The notes under the pieces are model-generated. The model was given only the letters and a program-made list of their open reading frames with translations. It had not been told where the DNA came from and ran no database searches. From NCBI RefSeq assembly GCF_001613805.1, contig NZ_LPVY01000020.1, forward strand, positions 124,001 through 188,000: 64,000 nt of DNA. Direction: 5' to 3'. Within the stretch, counting starts at the first letter, position 1; every line of letters begins with the position of its first letter. Position numbers and translations under genes: made by a program. The DNA is from Thalassospira lucentensis (lineage in GTDB: Bacteria; Pseudomonadota; Alphaproteobacteria; Rhodospirillales; Thalassospiraceae). Below, piece by piece: positions 7,668 through 16,302 of the stretch.

Positions 7668-8738
7668 TCAGGCAGGCGTTGTCGGTGTTGGCTTGTCAGC
7701 TTCGACCGGTTGCGAGGCAGCAGAAGCATCGTCTCCTTGGTCTGTCGATGGTGTCGCGGGGGGCGGTTGAGTTGCTGGGGCGGTGTTGCCATTCGTGCCA
7801 TCCGGTACGGCGGTGGTAGTGCCTGATATATCGGCCGCAGGCGCAGGTGCCGCGCCTTGATCTGCGGTTGGGGCAGGCGCATCTGGGGCTGGGGCTGGGG
7901 CTGGGGTAGGAGTTGGAGTTGGAATGGTTGCCGATGCCGCCTCGCTTTTCGGCGACACAGGTACTGTTGCCATATCCGGGGTGGATGCGGCGGGTTGGGG
8001 TACTGCGTTGCTCGTATCCGGTGTTTTTCCCGGTTCTGCTGGTGTTGCTGTTGCTGTTGCCGGTGCCGGTGTCGGGGCAGGATCAACCGGTTTTGCCGGT
8101 GCGGCGGGCTCGTCCGGCGTGATCGAAAGCGTTGCGGACGGCGACGGGGTCGGGGCGGCTTTATCATGATCAGGGCGGATCAGGAAGCGGTCGGACAGGG
8201 TGTCGCGCCCGACCAGAAGCGGTTGGGTAATGCCTGGTACTTCCAGCAGGCCAAGTTCAACATCACAGATAACACCGCGCAGGACCAGCTTCGTTCGGAT
8301 CACGGGGGCTCGCACCGGGGTGCTGTTGGCGCTGGTTGTGATCTGCCGGAAGGTGCTTGCTGGCATGGCAAGACGCCAGGTGATCTGTCGCTGGATCAAT
8401 TTGGAATTGTCATCAGGTGCGCTGTCGACAGTCAGCGAAAAGGATACTTTGACAGGCGCAGGTGTGTCCGCGTCACCGGGCGTTCCGGCACTGTTTTCCG
8501 CGTCGTTTTCGGGTTCCTCTACCGTCAGGTCGCTGACGAAAAGGCAGCTTTGCGGGGCTGCGCCAAGGATCATCGAGGGCAGGGCCGCAATTCCCCAATC
8601 GGGCAAATCGACCGGTTCATCGGCATAAAGGACGGTGCGATTGCCCAAGCCACCATCCCGCCCGGCGGGCTTTGTGGCCGATGCCGGTTTGCTGTTGGAT
8701 GCAAGCATAATCAGGGCTTTGTACAATGTCGGGTTCAT
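7668..8738 (-). CDS. Retropepsin-fold protein with degenerate active site and Pro/Ala/Thr-rich tail
   Basis: This is a 356-residue protein. Residues about 35-205 align by eye with the retropepsin-like (RimK-associated, so-called ATP-dependent zinc protease) domain. VDLPDWGIAALPS matches the entry strand and RAPVIRTKLVLRG...LLVGRDTLSDRFLI matches the second half, where family members read RPVIRTTLxLGG...LLGRxALxxRFLVD. At the place of the catalytic I-D-T-G-A the sequence is M-I-L-G-A, so the active-site aspartate is gone. A segment of acidic and proline residues is inserted after it. Residues about 205-356 are a low-complexity tail of Pro, Ala, Thr and Asp with PAPAP and TPTP runs. No signal peptide is visible. 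It lies 64 bases downstream of aroC on the same strand. It is probably a non-enzymatic member of the family; its role is unknown. Confidence 0.68.
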   Translation of the reverse strand: MNPTLYKALIMLASNSKPASATKPAGRDGGLGNRTVLYADEPVDLPDWGIAALPSMILGAAPQSCLFVSDLTVEEPENDAENSAGTPGDADTPAPVKVSFSLTVDSAPDDNSKLIQRQITWRLAMPASTFRQITTSANSTPVRAPVIRTKLVLRGVICDVELGLLEVPGITQPLLVGRDTLSDRFLIRPDHDKAAPTPSPSATLSITPDEPAAPAKPVDPAPTPAPATATATPAEPGKTPDTSNAVPQPAASTPDMATVPVSPKSEAASATIPTPTPTPAPAPAPDAPAPTADQGAAPAPAADISGTTTAVPDGTNGNTAPATQPPPATPSTDQGDDASAASQPVEADKPTPTTPA

Positions 8739-8802
8739 GCACTATTGACGGTGCACGATCCCGCTTGTGACAGACTAATGCAGGAAAATAATGCCGCCGG
8801 AA

Positions 8803-9894
8803 TTACTTGTTGCGGTTCCAGCCATCACACTGCCCGCGATGGCGCAGCAGATGATCGGCCAGAACGATGGCAGCCATGGCTTCGCCAACCGGAACTGCGC
8901 GAATGCCAACACACGGGTCATGGCGGCCCTTGGTCACGACATCGACATCCTTGCCGAAAATATCGACGCTTTTGCGCGGTGTCAGGATCGAGCTGGTCGG
9001 TTTGACGGCAAAGCGCACGACAACATCCTGCCCGGATGAAATCCCGCCCAGAATACCGCCCGCATGGTTGGAGCCAAAGACCGGCTTGCCATCTTCGCCC
9101 ATGCGCATTTCATCGGCATTTTCGATGCCGGTCAGTTCGGCGGCCTCAAAACCGTTGCCGATTTCAACACCCTTGACGGCATTGATCGTCATCATCGCCT
9201 TGGCCATGTCGGCATCAAGCTTGTCATAGACCGGATCGCCAAGCCCGACCGGAACGCCCGAACAGACAACTTCTATTACTGCACCGACCGATGATCCATC
9301 CTTGCGCAGGTCATCAAGATATTCCTCAAAAACCGGAACGGCGGCTGCATCGGGGCAGAAGAACGGGTTGTTATCAACTTCGTCCCAATTCCAGTTGTCG
9401 CGATTGATTTCCTTGGTGCCCATCTTGATCAGGGCGCCGCGGATTTTGATGTCATCGCCAAGGATTTTGCGCGCAATCGCCCCGGCCGCAACCCGCATCG
9501 CGGTTTCGCGTGCCGATGATCGTCCGCCGCCGCGATAATCACGGATGCCGTATTTTTCCCAATAGGTGTAATCGGCATGGCCCGGACGGAACTGGTTTTT
9601 GATTTCGCCGTAGTCCTTGGACCGCTGATCAACATTTTCGATCAGAAGCCCGATCGGTGTTCCGGTGGTTTTGCCTTCGAACACGCCTGACAGGATTTTG
9701 ACCTGATCGGGTTCGCGGCGCTGGGTGGTAAAGCGCGACTGGCCCGGTTTGCGTTTCTCAAGAAACTGCTGGATATCTTCCTCGGTAAGGTCAAGAAGTG
9801 GTGGCACACCGTCAACGACGCAGCCAATGGCCGGGCCGTGGCTTTCGCCAAAGGTGGTGAAGCGAAACAGGGAGCCAAAACTGTTGCCAGCCAT
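8803..9894 (-). CDS. aroC: Chorismate synthase
   Basis: This is a 363-residue chorismate synthase, the last step of the shikimate pathway. It eliminates phosphate from 5-enolpyruvylshikimate 3-phosphate using reduced FMN without net redox change. The family signatures are present: [21 protein letters not shown] at the N-terminus, [29 protein letters not shown] in the middle (about 105-135), and a late FAVKPTSSI...[17 protein letters not shown] region. Length matches the family. It is a cytoplasmic homotetramer. A terminator separates it from fabI upstream, so it has its own promoter in the short gap or is read through. Confidence 0.97.
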   Translation of the reverse strand: MAGNSFGSLFRFTTFGESHGPAIGCVVDGVPPLLDLTEEDIQQFLEKRKPGQSRFTTQRREPDQVKILSGVFEGKTTGTPIGLLIENVDQRSKDYGEIKNQFRPGHADYTYWEKYGIRDYRGGGRSSARETAMRVAAGAIARKILGDDIKIRGALIKMGTKEINRDNWNWDEVDNNPFFCPDAAAVPVFEEYLDDLRKDGSSVGAVIEVVCSGVPVGLGDPVYDKLDADMAKAMMTINAVKGVEIGNGFEAAELTGIENADEMRMGEDGKPVFGSNHAGGILGGISSGQDVVVRFAVKPTSSILTPRKSVDIFGKDVDVVTKGRHDPCVGIRAVPVGEAMAAIVLADHLLRHRGQCDGWNRNK

Positions 9895-9920
9895 TTCCGA
9901 TATCCAGAATTCAGGTGTTT

Positions 9921-9953
9921 GAAGACAAAACGGGCTGCCAGCGAGGCAGCCCG
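9921..9953 (-). terminator. Rho-independent terminator after fabI
   Basis: The perfect stem CGGGCTGCC (9931-9939) / GGCAGCCCG (9945-9953) has a five-base loop. On the minus strand it is followed by TTTTGTCTTC. It lies 22 bases past the fabI stop codon. Confidence 0.85.
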
Positions 9954-9974
9954 CAAGATCATATCATGTTCAGA

Positions 9975-10805
9975 TCAGGCTTTCTGAACATTGATGTCAG
10001 GTGCGTCTGCCTGCTTCATGCCAACGGTGTGATAACCGCAATCGACATGATGGGTTTCCCCGGTAACACCGGTCGAAAGGTCCGAAAGGAAATACAGACC
10101 CGACCCGCCAACATCATCAAGGGTAACGTTGCGGCGCATCGGCGAATTATATTCATTCCATTTCAGGATATAGCGGAAATCGCCAATCCCCGACGCGGCA
10201 AGGGTCTTCATCGGGCCTGCCGAAATAGCATTCACACGGATGCGATCCGGACCAAGGTCATTGGCAAGATATTTCACGCTGGCTTCAAGGGCCGCCTTGG
10301 CAACGCCCATGACGTTGTAATGCGGCATCACCTTTTCCGCCCCGTAATAGGACAGGGTCAGAAGCGAACCACCATCGGTCATCAGCTTTTCCGCGCGTTG
10401 TGCAACGGCGGTAAAGGAATAGACCGAGATGTTCATTGAAAGCGCGAAGTTTTCAGGCGAGGTATCGACATAGCGACCACGAAGTTCGTTTTTATCGGAA
10501 AATCCAATAGCGTGAACCACAAAGTCCAGCTTGCCCCATTTTTCTTTCAGCGTCTCGAACACGGCATCAATGCTTGCCGCATCGGTCACGTCGCAGGGCA
10601 GGACGATATCGCTGCCAACAGACTCCGCCAATGGCCGAACACGCTTTTCAAGTGCTTCGCCCTGGAAGGTAAAAGCAACTTCGGCGCCAGCGGCAGCCAC
10701 AGTGCGTGCAATACCCCAGGCGATGGATTTATCGTTCGCGACGCCCATAATCAGGCCACGCTTGCCAGCCATCAGGCCGGAAATGTTTTCGGCGGAAAAG
10801 CTCAT
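9975..10805 (-). CDS. fabI: Enoyl-[acyl-carrier-protein] reductase (NADH), FabI
   Basis: This is a 276-residue FabI, which reduces trans-2-enoyl-ACP in each round of type II fatty-acid elongation; it is the target of triclosan-type inhibitors. It has the FabI nucleotide motif GVANDKSIAWGIA near the N-terminus, the Tyr-X6-Lys catalytic pair in YNVMGVAKAALE (about 157-167), and the C-terminal STGVTGETHHVDCGYHTVGM. The track-longest frame starts at a GTG six codons upstream; the ATG at 10805 gives the usual MSF start after GAGAGGGAAA. The extra 15 or so residues after the GYHTVGM end are normal for alphaproteobacterial FabI. It is transcribed alone, ending at the terminator just downstream. Confidence 0.96.
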   Translation of the reverse strand: MSFSAENISGLMAGKRGLIMGVANDKSIAWGIARTVAAAGAEVAFTFQGEALEKRVRPLAESVGSDIVLPCDVTDAASIDAVFETLKEKWGKLDFVVHAIGFSDKNELRGRYVDTSPENFALSMNISVYSFTAVAQRAEKLMTDGGSLLTLSYYGAEKVMPHYNVMGVAKAALEASVKYLANDLGPDRIRVNAISAGPMKTLAASGIGDFRYILKWNEYNSPMRRNVTLDDVGGSGLYFLSDLSTGVTGETHHVDCGYHTVGMKQADAPDINVQKA

Positions 10806-11007
10806 TTTCCCTCTCGTTCCCACGATCTCTCTCTGGCAGGCATGCAGCGCGGAACAAAGCTGTGACCTACACAGGAGGCATTTGACATTGGGCGCATCCT
10901 ACACAAAGCGAAGCCAAGGTCAATCTGGCCTGTTTTATCTTGTGCCGGCGCGCTATCCTGTTGATCAATTACACTATAACCGGAAATCGCGCAGGGATAA
11001 GTGTTTA

Positions 11008-12366
11008 ATGGTTCCAATCGGGCAAATACTGAACGATCGCACCGGATTTTGGCGCTATGCGATCATGCGCTTTATCCATGATAAATCCATCCAGCGCGCA
11101 GCAGGCCTGTCTTATACAACCCTTCTTGCAATGGTGCCGTTCCTTGCCGTGGCCCTTACGGTTCTTTCGGCCTTTCCGGTCTTTGACCAGTGGAAGGACC
11201 AGATCACCGGCGTGGTCCTGAACAATTTCCTTCCCGAAACCGGCGAACAGGTAACCGATTATCTTGGCGGGTTCCTTCAAAACACCGGCCAGATGACAGC
11301 AATAGGCACGATTGTTCTGGCTTTGACAGCCGTCATGCTGCTTGGTGCGATCGAAGGTGCAATGAACGATGTCTTTCGTGTTACCACCCCGCGCAAGCTT
11401 TTGGCGAAACTGGTTGTTTTCTGGACTCTGCTGACGGTCGGGCCGATGTTGTTGGGGCTAAGCCTTTCGGTGGCATCCTATATTTTTGCCATGCGCTATA
11501 TGGTCGGGGCCGATGGGCTGGGCGAACATATCGGGCAATTGACGTTTTTGGCACCTTTCCTGTTATCTTCGATTGCCTTTTCGCTTTTGTTTATCGGTAT
11601 GCCGAACCGTTCGGTCGTGATCATTGACGGGATTTTGGGTGGGTTGGTAGCGGCCGGTCTGTTCGAGGCGCTAAAAAAGGGATTTGGTTTTTACGTCATT
11701 AATTTCCCGACCTATCAGACGATCTATGGCGCGGTCGCGATTGTGCCGATCTTCCTGTTATGGATGTATCTGACCTGGATTGTTGTCTTGCTGGGCGCGC
11801 AGGTCGCCGCGGCACGGTCCGAATGGCGTGCGGCGCGCGCCGCCGGACTGATCCCCGATCCGCGTGGGGCGGTGCCGGGGCAGATGGAACGCATCATCGC
11901 TGTGTTGCGGGTTCTGGAATATCTGCAACACCGTTTCCACGAGGCCTCCAAACCGCCAACCTATCGTCGGATGCTACGTGAAACCAAACTTGGCGGGCGG
12001 GATCTGAACTGGGCTCTGGCAGCACTTCGTCGTGAAAAGCTGATTGAACGATCCGAAAGCCATCGCTGGCTGCTATCGGGGGATTTGTCGCGGATTACGC
12101 TGGTGGATTTGATGACCCGACTTGGGTTGTTTCTGGATTATGACCGGTTACTTCTGGTCAATGCCGATGGTGGCTGGCCGGTTGCGATGCGCGAACGTTT
12201 GGTCGAGCTGGAAAAAACACGCAAGACCGTACTTGATGTCAATGTTGCCGAGCTTCTTGATTTACCCAAATCCGAGGACAAGGTACCCGAAACGGTGGAA
12301 CCGAAGCGGGAACAGGAATCATCAGGGGAAATCGGGCCAAAAGATATGACGCAGATCGTTGATTAA
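11008..12366 (+). CDS. YihY/BrkB (RNase BN-like) family inner-membrane protein
   Basis: This is a 452-residue protein. Residues 1-275 are the six-helix YihY/virulence factor BrkB domain, with the signature RAAGLSYTTLLAMVPFLAV near the start and FPTYQTIYGAVAIVPIFLLWMYLTWIVVLLGAQ. The earlier name ribonuclease BN for this family is now regarded as a misassignment; the function is unknown. The C-terminal 160 residues contain a winged-helix-like region (about residues 300-370) and a charged tail. The frame runs on upstream through fabI antisense; the start was set at the first ATG outside that gene, behind AGGGA. It ends overlapping the convergent MscS gene by four bases. Confidence 0.88.
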   Translation: MVPIGQILNDRTGFWRYAIMRFIHDKSIQRAAGLSYTTLLAMVPFLAVALTVLSAFPVFDQWKDQITGVVLNNFLPETGEQVTDYLGGFLQNTGQMTAIGTIVLALTAVMLLGAIEGAMNDVFRVTTPRKLLAKLVVFWTLLTVGPMLLGLSLSVASYIFAMRYMVGADGLGEHIGQLTFLAPFLLSSIAFSLLFIGMPNRSVVIIDGILGGLVAAGLFEALKKGFGFYVINFPTYQTIYGAVAIVPIFLLWMYLTWIVVLLGAQVAAARSEWRAARAAGLIPDPRGAVPGQMERIIAVLRVLEYLQHRFHEASKPPTYRRMLRETKLGGRDLNWALAALRREKLIERSESHRWLLSGDLSRITLVDLMTRLGLFLDYDRLLLVNADGGWPVAMRERLVELEKTRKTVLDVNVAELLDLPKSEDKVPETVEPKREQESSGEIGPKDMTQIVD

Positions 12367-13724
12367 TCCCGGCTGTCCGGTGTTGTATCACCGGATGCGT
12401 CATCCGGACGGCTCATTTCGACCCGGATATCGCCATCACTACTGCGCAAATGCAGATCGCGTTGCGGGAACGGGATTTCGATCTCGTTTTCCTTAAAGCT
12501 GTCCCAGACGTTCAGCAAAACTTCGCTGATGATATTGCCGCGACCGTTTTGTGGGTCCGTGATCCAGAAACGGATTTCAAGATCGACCGAATTGTCGCCA
12601 AAGCCACGCAGCAACGTATTGGGGCCCGGATTGTCCAGAACGCGGGTGCATTTTGCCGCGGCCTCATTGCATAATTTGATCGCGAAATGCGGATCGCAAC
12701 GATAGGCAATGCCGACCGGAACCTTCAGGCGCAGCTTGACGTCCGAGTGGCTCCAGTTTTCGACCTGATTGGTGATCAGGTCTTCGTTCGGGATCAGGAA
12801 TTCGGTACCGTCACGGGTGCGAACGGCAGTGTAACGCGCGCCAAGCGACTGTATCCAGCCAAACGTATCTCCAATCGCGATCACATCCCCCGGCTTGATC
12901 GAACGATCCAGCAACAGGATTACACCGCTGATCAGGTTGGCGACAATCCGTTGCAGACCAAACCCGATGCCAACACCGATGGCACCACCAAACACCGCAA
13001 GCGCGGTCAGATCGACACCGATTGTCGATAGCGCGAACAAAACCGCAATCGACAGCAGTACGAGTTTCAGAAGCTTGGACATCAGCACCTGAACCGAGGG
13101 TGTCAGGCGATGAACCTTCTGGATGCGTTGTTCGAAAATGCGCGAGGCAAAGGATGCAACCCATAGCAGGATCGCCAGCGACAGCATCGCTTTGAGGATG
13201 CCAAATACCGATATCCGGAACTGCCCGATTTGAAGGGCAAGACTGTCCAGCAGGTCAATCGTTGGATCAAGCCAGCCGACGATGTTAAGCGCAGCCAGCC
13301 CCCAGGCGACGATCGCAATGCTTCGCGCCCAGACTGGATCATTGACAACGGCCGTGCCCAGACGAATGAAAATCCACGCATTCAGAAGGCTTGCAACGAG
13401 ACGCAGGATATTATGCCGAAGCCCTGCCTGTATCGCGACGGCATCAATAAACCAGATCAGCAGAACCAGAATGATCGGAAATGCCAGGTCGGGCAAAACT
13501 GCAAGCAATCGCCGGAACCCGGCATAATGTAAAAGCGCCCGCCAGTTTTGCAAACGGGCCAGTTGATGCGAAAGCGGACGGCGCAGCAACAGGGCCGGGA
13601 TCACCGCAAGCAGGCAGGCAACAATCTGCAACAGGATCGGGACAAGCAGAACATTGGTTTCCACCCATGCGGCGGCCTGTTCAAGCCAGATCACGAGCTG
13701 GTCGGGATTCCAGAATTGTTCCAT
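12363..13724 (-). CDS. MscS-family mechanosensitive ion channel
   Basis: This is a 453-residue channel with an extended N-terminal membrane part (six or so helices over residues 15-225) before the MscS pore helix. The pore region TALAVFGGAIGVGIGFGLQRIVANLISGVILLLD has the Gly/Ala packing pattern of TM3 and is followed by the beta domain (SIKPGDVIAIGDTFGWIQSLGARYTAVRTRDGTEFLIPNEDLITNQVENWSHSD). The C-terminal alpha/beta domain is complete. These channels open under membrane tension and release osmolytes during osmotic downshock. It overlaps the convergent YihY-family gene by four bases. Confidence 0.93.
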   Translation of the reverse strand: MEQFWNPDQLVIWLEQAAAWVETNVLLVPILLQIVACLLAVIPALLLRRPLSHQLARLQNWRALLHYAGFRRLLAVLPDLAFPIILVLLIWFIDAVAIQAGLRHNILRLVASLLNAWIFIRLGTAVVNDPVWARSIAIVAWGLAALNIVGWLDPTIDLLDSLALQIGQFRISVFGILKAMLSLAILLWVASFASRIFEQRIQKVHRLTPSVQVLMSKLLKLVLLSIAVLFALSTIGVDLTALAVFGGAIGVGIGFGLQRIVANLISGVILLLDRSIKPGDVIAIGDTFGWIQSLGARYTAVRTRDGTEFLIPNEDLITNQVENWSHSDVKLRLKVPVGIAYRCDPHFAIKLCNEAAAKCTRVLDNPGPNTLLRGFGDNSVDLEIRFWITDPQNGRGNIISEVLLNVWDSFKENEIEIPFPQRDLHLRSSDGDIRVEMSRPDDASGDTTPDSRD

Positions 13725-13857
13725 GCGTGCCCTGTGTCTTCCCTGTATGACGATTGGCGAATGGAAAGTGTTTTATTTCATATGGTAACGCGAACCCGCC
13801 CCTGCGAGATAGGGTTGTGTTGTTCCTGGTTGGGATTTTCAAAGCAGCTTCCTTGAC

Positions 13858-13899
13858 GATAGATAGCTATCTATCTAAATATTTAGGATCAAAAATCCT
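13858..13899. promoter_or_regulatory. Three tandem inverted repeats before the MarR gene
   Basis: An 18-base perfect palindrome, GATAGATAGCTATCTATC (13858-13875), is followed immediately by CTAAATATTTAG (13875-13886) and by AGGAT-CAAAA-ATCCT (13885-13899). All lie within 60 bases upstream of the MarR start. MarR dimers bind AT-rich palindromes of about 16-20 bases, so the first is the best operator candidate. Confidence 0.6.
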
Positions 13900-13915
13900 C
13901 CCGCAGGTGTTTCTC

Positions 13916-14416
13916 ATGACAAATCCCCCTGACAGCAATGCATCACGTGAACAGTTCGGTATCTGGCTGGGTATGCTTGCCCGGCAATGGCGCGCCGAAG
14001 TTGATCGGCGTCTTTCACCCTTTATTTTGACCGAGGCACGCTGGATCATCCTGTTTCGCCTCAGCACGGCGGATCATGACCTGACCCAAAAGGAACTGGC
14101 GCGTGTAGCCGGAGTGCAGGGACCGACACTGGTGCGAACACTGGACTGGCTAGAAGAGAAGGGACTTATCGAACGACGCGAAGTCCCTGATGACAGGCGG
14201 GCAAAAACCGTTCATCTGACGGCAAAGGCCGAACCGGCATTGCGCCAGATCCAGGCGGTGATACAGGGTGTGCGCGCCCAGATTTTCGCCGATGTTTCCG
14301 ACGAAGAACTTGAACAATGCCTTGCCGTGTTCAAAAAGATCGGCCGACAGTTCGATGCTTTTGCCGGAAGCGCACAGGACAGGGACATGATCATGGTCGG
14401 GCAGGGGAAGAAATAG
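13916..14416 (+). CDS. MarR-family transcriptional regulator
   Basis: This is a 166-residue winged-helix regulator resembling SlyA/MarR. The DNA-binding domain (about residues 40-110) includes LTQKELARVAGVQGPTLVRTLDWLEEKGLIERREVPDDRRAKTVHLT; the wing DDRR motif is typical of the family. Flanking helices form the dimer interface. The start was set at the ATG giving MTNPPDSNA; an open frame continues upstream into the palindromic operator region and beyond, which is unlikely to be coding. No obvious target gene is adjacent apart from the convergent small genes downstream, so it may act mainly on itself or at a distance. Confidence 0.86.
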   Translation: MTNPPDSNASREQFGIWLGMLARQWRAEVDRRLSPFILTEARWIILFRLSTADHDLTQKELARVAGVQGPTLVRTLDWLEEKGLIERREVPDDRRAKTVHLTAKAEPALRQIQAVIQGVRAQIFADVSDEELEQCLAVFKKIGRQFDAFAGSAQDRDMIMVGQGKK

Positions 14417-14437
14417 GGGCCTGCTACCGGCTCCAAC

Positions 14438-14692
14438 CTAGGACCGGTTTGATGACCGGTTTCTAAGGCTTTCATTTTCCCAGCGTTCGGTCAAAACCGC
14501 CGCCCCAAAGCCAAGCCCGCCAAAGATCGCGAGACTGATCGCGATTGCGGGTAAAAGGCTGTCTGCTGGCAGGAAAGTTGGCGATCCGTCCGGCAATGAC
14601 AGCCAAACCATTGCCGCACTTCCCCACAATACGCTAACCGTCACCACTCCGATCCCTGTGAAGGCAAGCCGCAAGCGCGAAATACCCCTCAT
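14438..14692 (-). CDS. Small two-helix membrane protein of unknown function
   Basis: This is an 84-residue protein with two predicted membrane helices (about residues 8-30 and 45-68), a short polar loop between them and an Arg/Ser/Asn-rich tail. I do not recognise a family. Its ATG overlaps the stop codon of the DUF411-like gene upstream (ATGA overlap at 14689-14692), which indicates translational coupling, so the two probably work together. Confidence 0.6.
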   Translation of the reverse strand: MRGISRLRLAFTGIGVVTVSVLWGSAAMVWLSLPDGSPTFLPADSLLPAIAISLAIFGGLGFGAAVLTERWENESLRNRSSNRS

Positions 14693-15105
14693 TGCGATGA
14701 CCTGCTGCGTTCGACGGAGCCGTCATAATGGATCGCGACTGTTTCGTTGGTTTGATCGTCACGGGCAAGAGCGATGACATCGGCTGGTTTGCGCTGCAAA
14801 AGCGTTACGATATCGCCCGACGGAACTTCGCCGATCACGCTGTAACCCGCAACCCGCCCGATCTTGCAATCGCGCATCGGTGCCGGAGTGGTCATCATCG
14901 CCTGCTGTTCCGAAAGCGACAGGTTGCTGACCTGTGCGGCACGAACATCGAAACCTTCGGCCTCAAGGAGGCTTTGCCAATCGGCGCTGTTTTGGCAATC
15001 TGCGGTATAGGAAAGTTCAAGTGTCGGACGTGACGTGCCGACAAATGCCGTAAGTCCGATCAGGGCAACACCGGCCAGAACGGTCGCAAGTGCAATGGGT
15101 CGCAT
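14689..15105 (-). CDS. DUF411-like protein lacking the CxxC metal motif
   Basis: This is a 138-residue protein with one N-terminal hydrophobic segment (signal or anchor, residues about 3-22). The rest follows the DUF411 pattern: a strand-loop ending in a tryptophan (DCQNSADWQSLLEAEGFDV), a middle MRDCKIGRVAGY, and the closing GEVPSGDIVTLLQRKPADVIALA. DUF411 proteins usually have CGCC in the first loop, thought to bind copper. Here that position reads C-Q-N-S, so only one cysteine remains there, plus the later Cys. The start was set at ATG 15105 behind AAAGG; a TTG ten codons upstream is the alternative. It is coupled to the small membrane protein downstream. Metal binding is doubtful. Confidence 0.65.
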   Translation of the reverse strand: MRPIALATVLAGVALIGLTAFVGTSRPTLELSYTADCQNSADWQSLLEAEGFDVRAAQVSNLSLSEQQAMMTTPAPMRDCKIGRVAGYSVIGEVPSGDIVTLLQRKPADVIALARDDQTNETVAIHYDGSVERSRSSQ

Positions 15106-15211
15106 GGTTTCTGCCTTTGTCAGATGAAACTGCAAAGGCAGAATGCCTGTGAAAATCCGATCAGGTCTTGAGTCCGGTCAAATCGTCAACGGGGCACGCC
15201 GGATCAATGTA

Positions 15212-16132
15212 TCAGCGCGCCTTATAGGGATGCTTTTCCGACCATTCGCGGACGAAATCGATCAGTTCGTCATCTCGATTTTCCGGCAGCTTGACAGTCA
15301 GATGGACATATTGATCGCCGCGTTTGTCACCCCGGGCATAGGCCGCCCCCTTGCCGCGGAGGCGCAGTTTTGTGCCGCTATTGGCATTGGCCGGCAGCTT
15401 CATGCTGACTTTGCCATTAATCGTTGGGACTTCGATAGAGCCCCCCAAAACTGCCTCGGCGAGACTGATTGCCAGATCGCAATGCAGGTCATTGCCTTCG
15501 CGGCGGAACGTTTTATCGGGATGGACATGCAGTTTGATCAGCGCATCGCCTGCTTCCCCGCCATTCATGCCTGCCATCCCCTGGCCTTTCAGGCGCAGGG
15601 TCTGGCCATCTTCGCTTCCGGCGGGAATGCGGACTTCAAGACTTTTGCCACTGGCAAGGTTAATGCGCTTGGTCGTGCCGATAATCGCCTCGGCCAGATC
15701 AAGGCTCAGTTCATAGGAAATATTGGGTCCCTTGACCTTTTCGGCCTGTCTGCGACCACCAAAGCCACCAAATCCGCCGCCACCACGGCCAGCTTTGCCG
15801 AAAATCTCGTCAAAGATATCCTCGGCATTGGCACCGGAAAATCCGAACGGATCGCCACCTGCCTGACCGCTGTAACGCGCGCCACCACCGCGACCAAACG
15901 GCCCGGTTTCACGACCGTCGGCATCAATTTCGCCCGCATCATATTTCTTGCGACGTTCGGCATCCCCCAGAAGATGATAGGCGGCCGAAACTTTTTTGAA
16001 TCGCTCTTCGATCTTGGTGTCGCCGGGATTGACATCCGGATGAAGCTCGCGCGCAAGTTTGCGATAGGCTTTCTTGATTTCGTCCTGGGTGGCGTTTTTG
16101 GCAACGCCCAAAGTCTTGTAGGGATCCTGCAT
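15212..16132 (-). CDS. DnaJ-family co-chaperone (CbpA-like curved-DNA-binding type)
   Basis: This is a 306-residue J-domain protein. The J-domain (residues 1-70) has the HPD tripeptide in ARELHPDVNPGD, needed to stimulate the ATPase of DnaK. A Gly/Phe-rich linker follows (about 75-130, GRGGGGFGGFGG). Then come the two beta-sandwich peptide-binding domains (about 135-290, with VRIPAGSEDGQTLRLKGQGM). It lacks the DnaJ zinc-finger cysteines, which places it with CbpA/DnaJ type II proteins. It is a cytoplasmic chaperone partner of DnaK. It is a single gene with about 100 bases of upstream space. Confidence 0.93.
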   Translation of the reverse strand: MQDPYKTLGVAKNATQDEIKKAYRKLARELHPDVNPGDTKIEERFKKVSAAYHLLGDAERRKKYDAGEIDADGRETGPFGRGGGARYSGQAGGDPFGFSGANAEDIFDEIFGKAGRGGGGFGGFGGRRQAEKVKGPNISYELSLDLAEAIIGTTKRINLASGKSLEVRIPAGSEDGQTLRLKGQGMAGMNGGEAGDALIKLHVHPDKTFRREGNDLHCDLAISLAEAVLGGSIEVPTINGKVSMKLPANANSGTKLRLRGKGAAYARGDKRGDQYVHLTVKLPENRDDELIDFVREWSEKHPYKAR

Positions 16133-16243
16133 CGCCTGACCGGTTGGATAAAGGGAAACTCTATAGATGTATTATAAGCCTGTATCGGCTGTGGCAAGGA
16201 AGCCATTTGTTTTAATTGCTGTCCTTGACATGGCTCAGATATG

Positions 16244-16283
16244 AAAAAGCGGCGCTGTCCGCAAGGAACGCGCCGCTTTTTTT
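16244..16283 (-). terminator. Bidirectional rho-independent terminator after the glycine-zipper lipoprotein gene
   Basis: AAAAAGCGGCGC (16244-16255) pairs with GCGCCGCTTTTT (16270-16281) around a 14-base loop. The T-run exists on both strands. It lies 20 bases beyond the stop codon of the minus-strand gene. Confidence 0.85.
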
Positions 16284-16302
16284 AAATGTCATGCCGTGAA
16301 GA

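Noticed and set aside
7857-9005. 382-codon plus-strand frame with Gly/Trp and Cys/Arg repeats
   Set aside because: It is the reverse strand of the Pro/Ala/Thr tail of the retropepsin-like gene and of aroC; the repeats are a by-product of that low-complexity coding.
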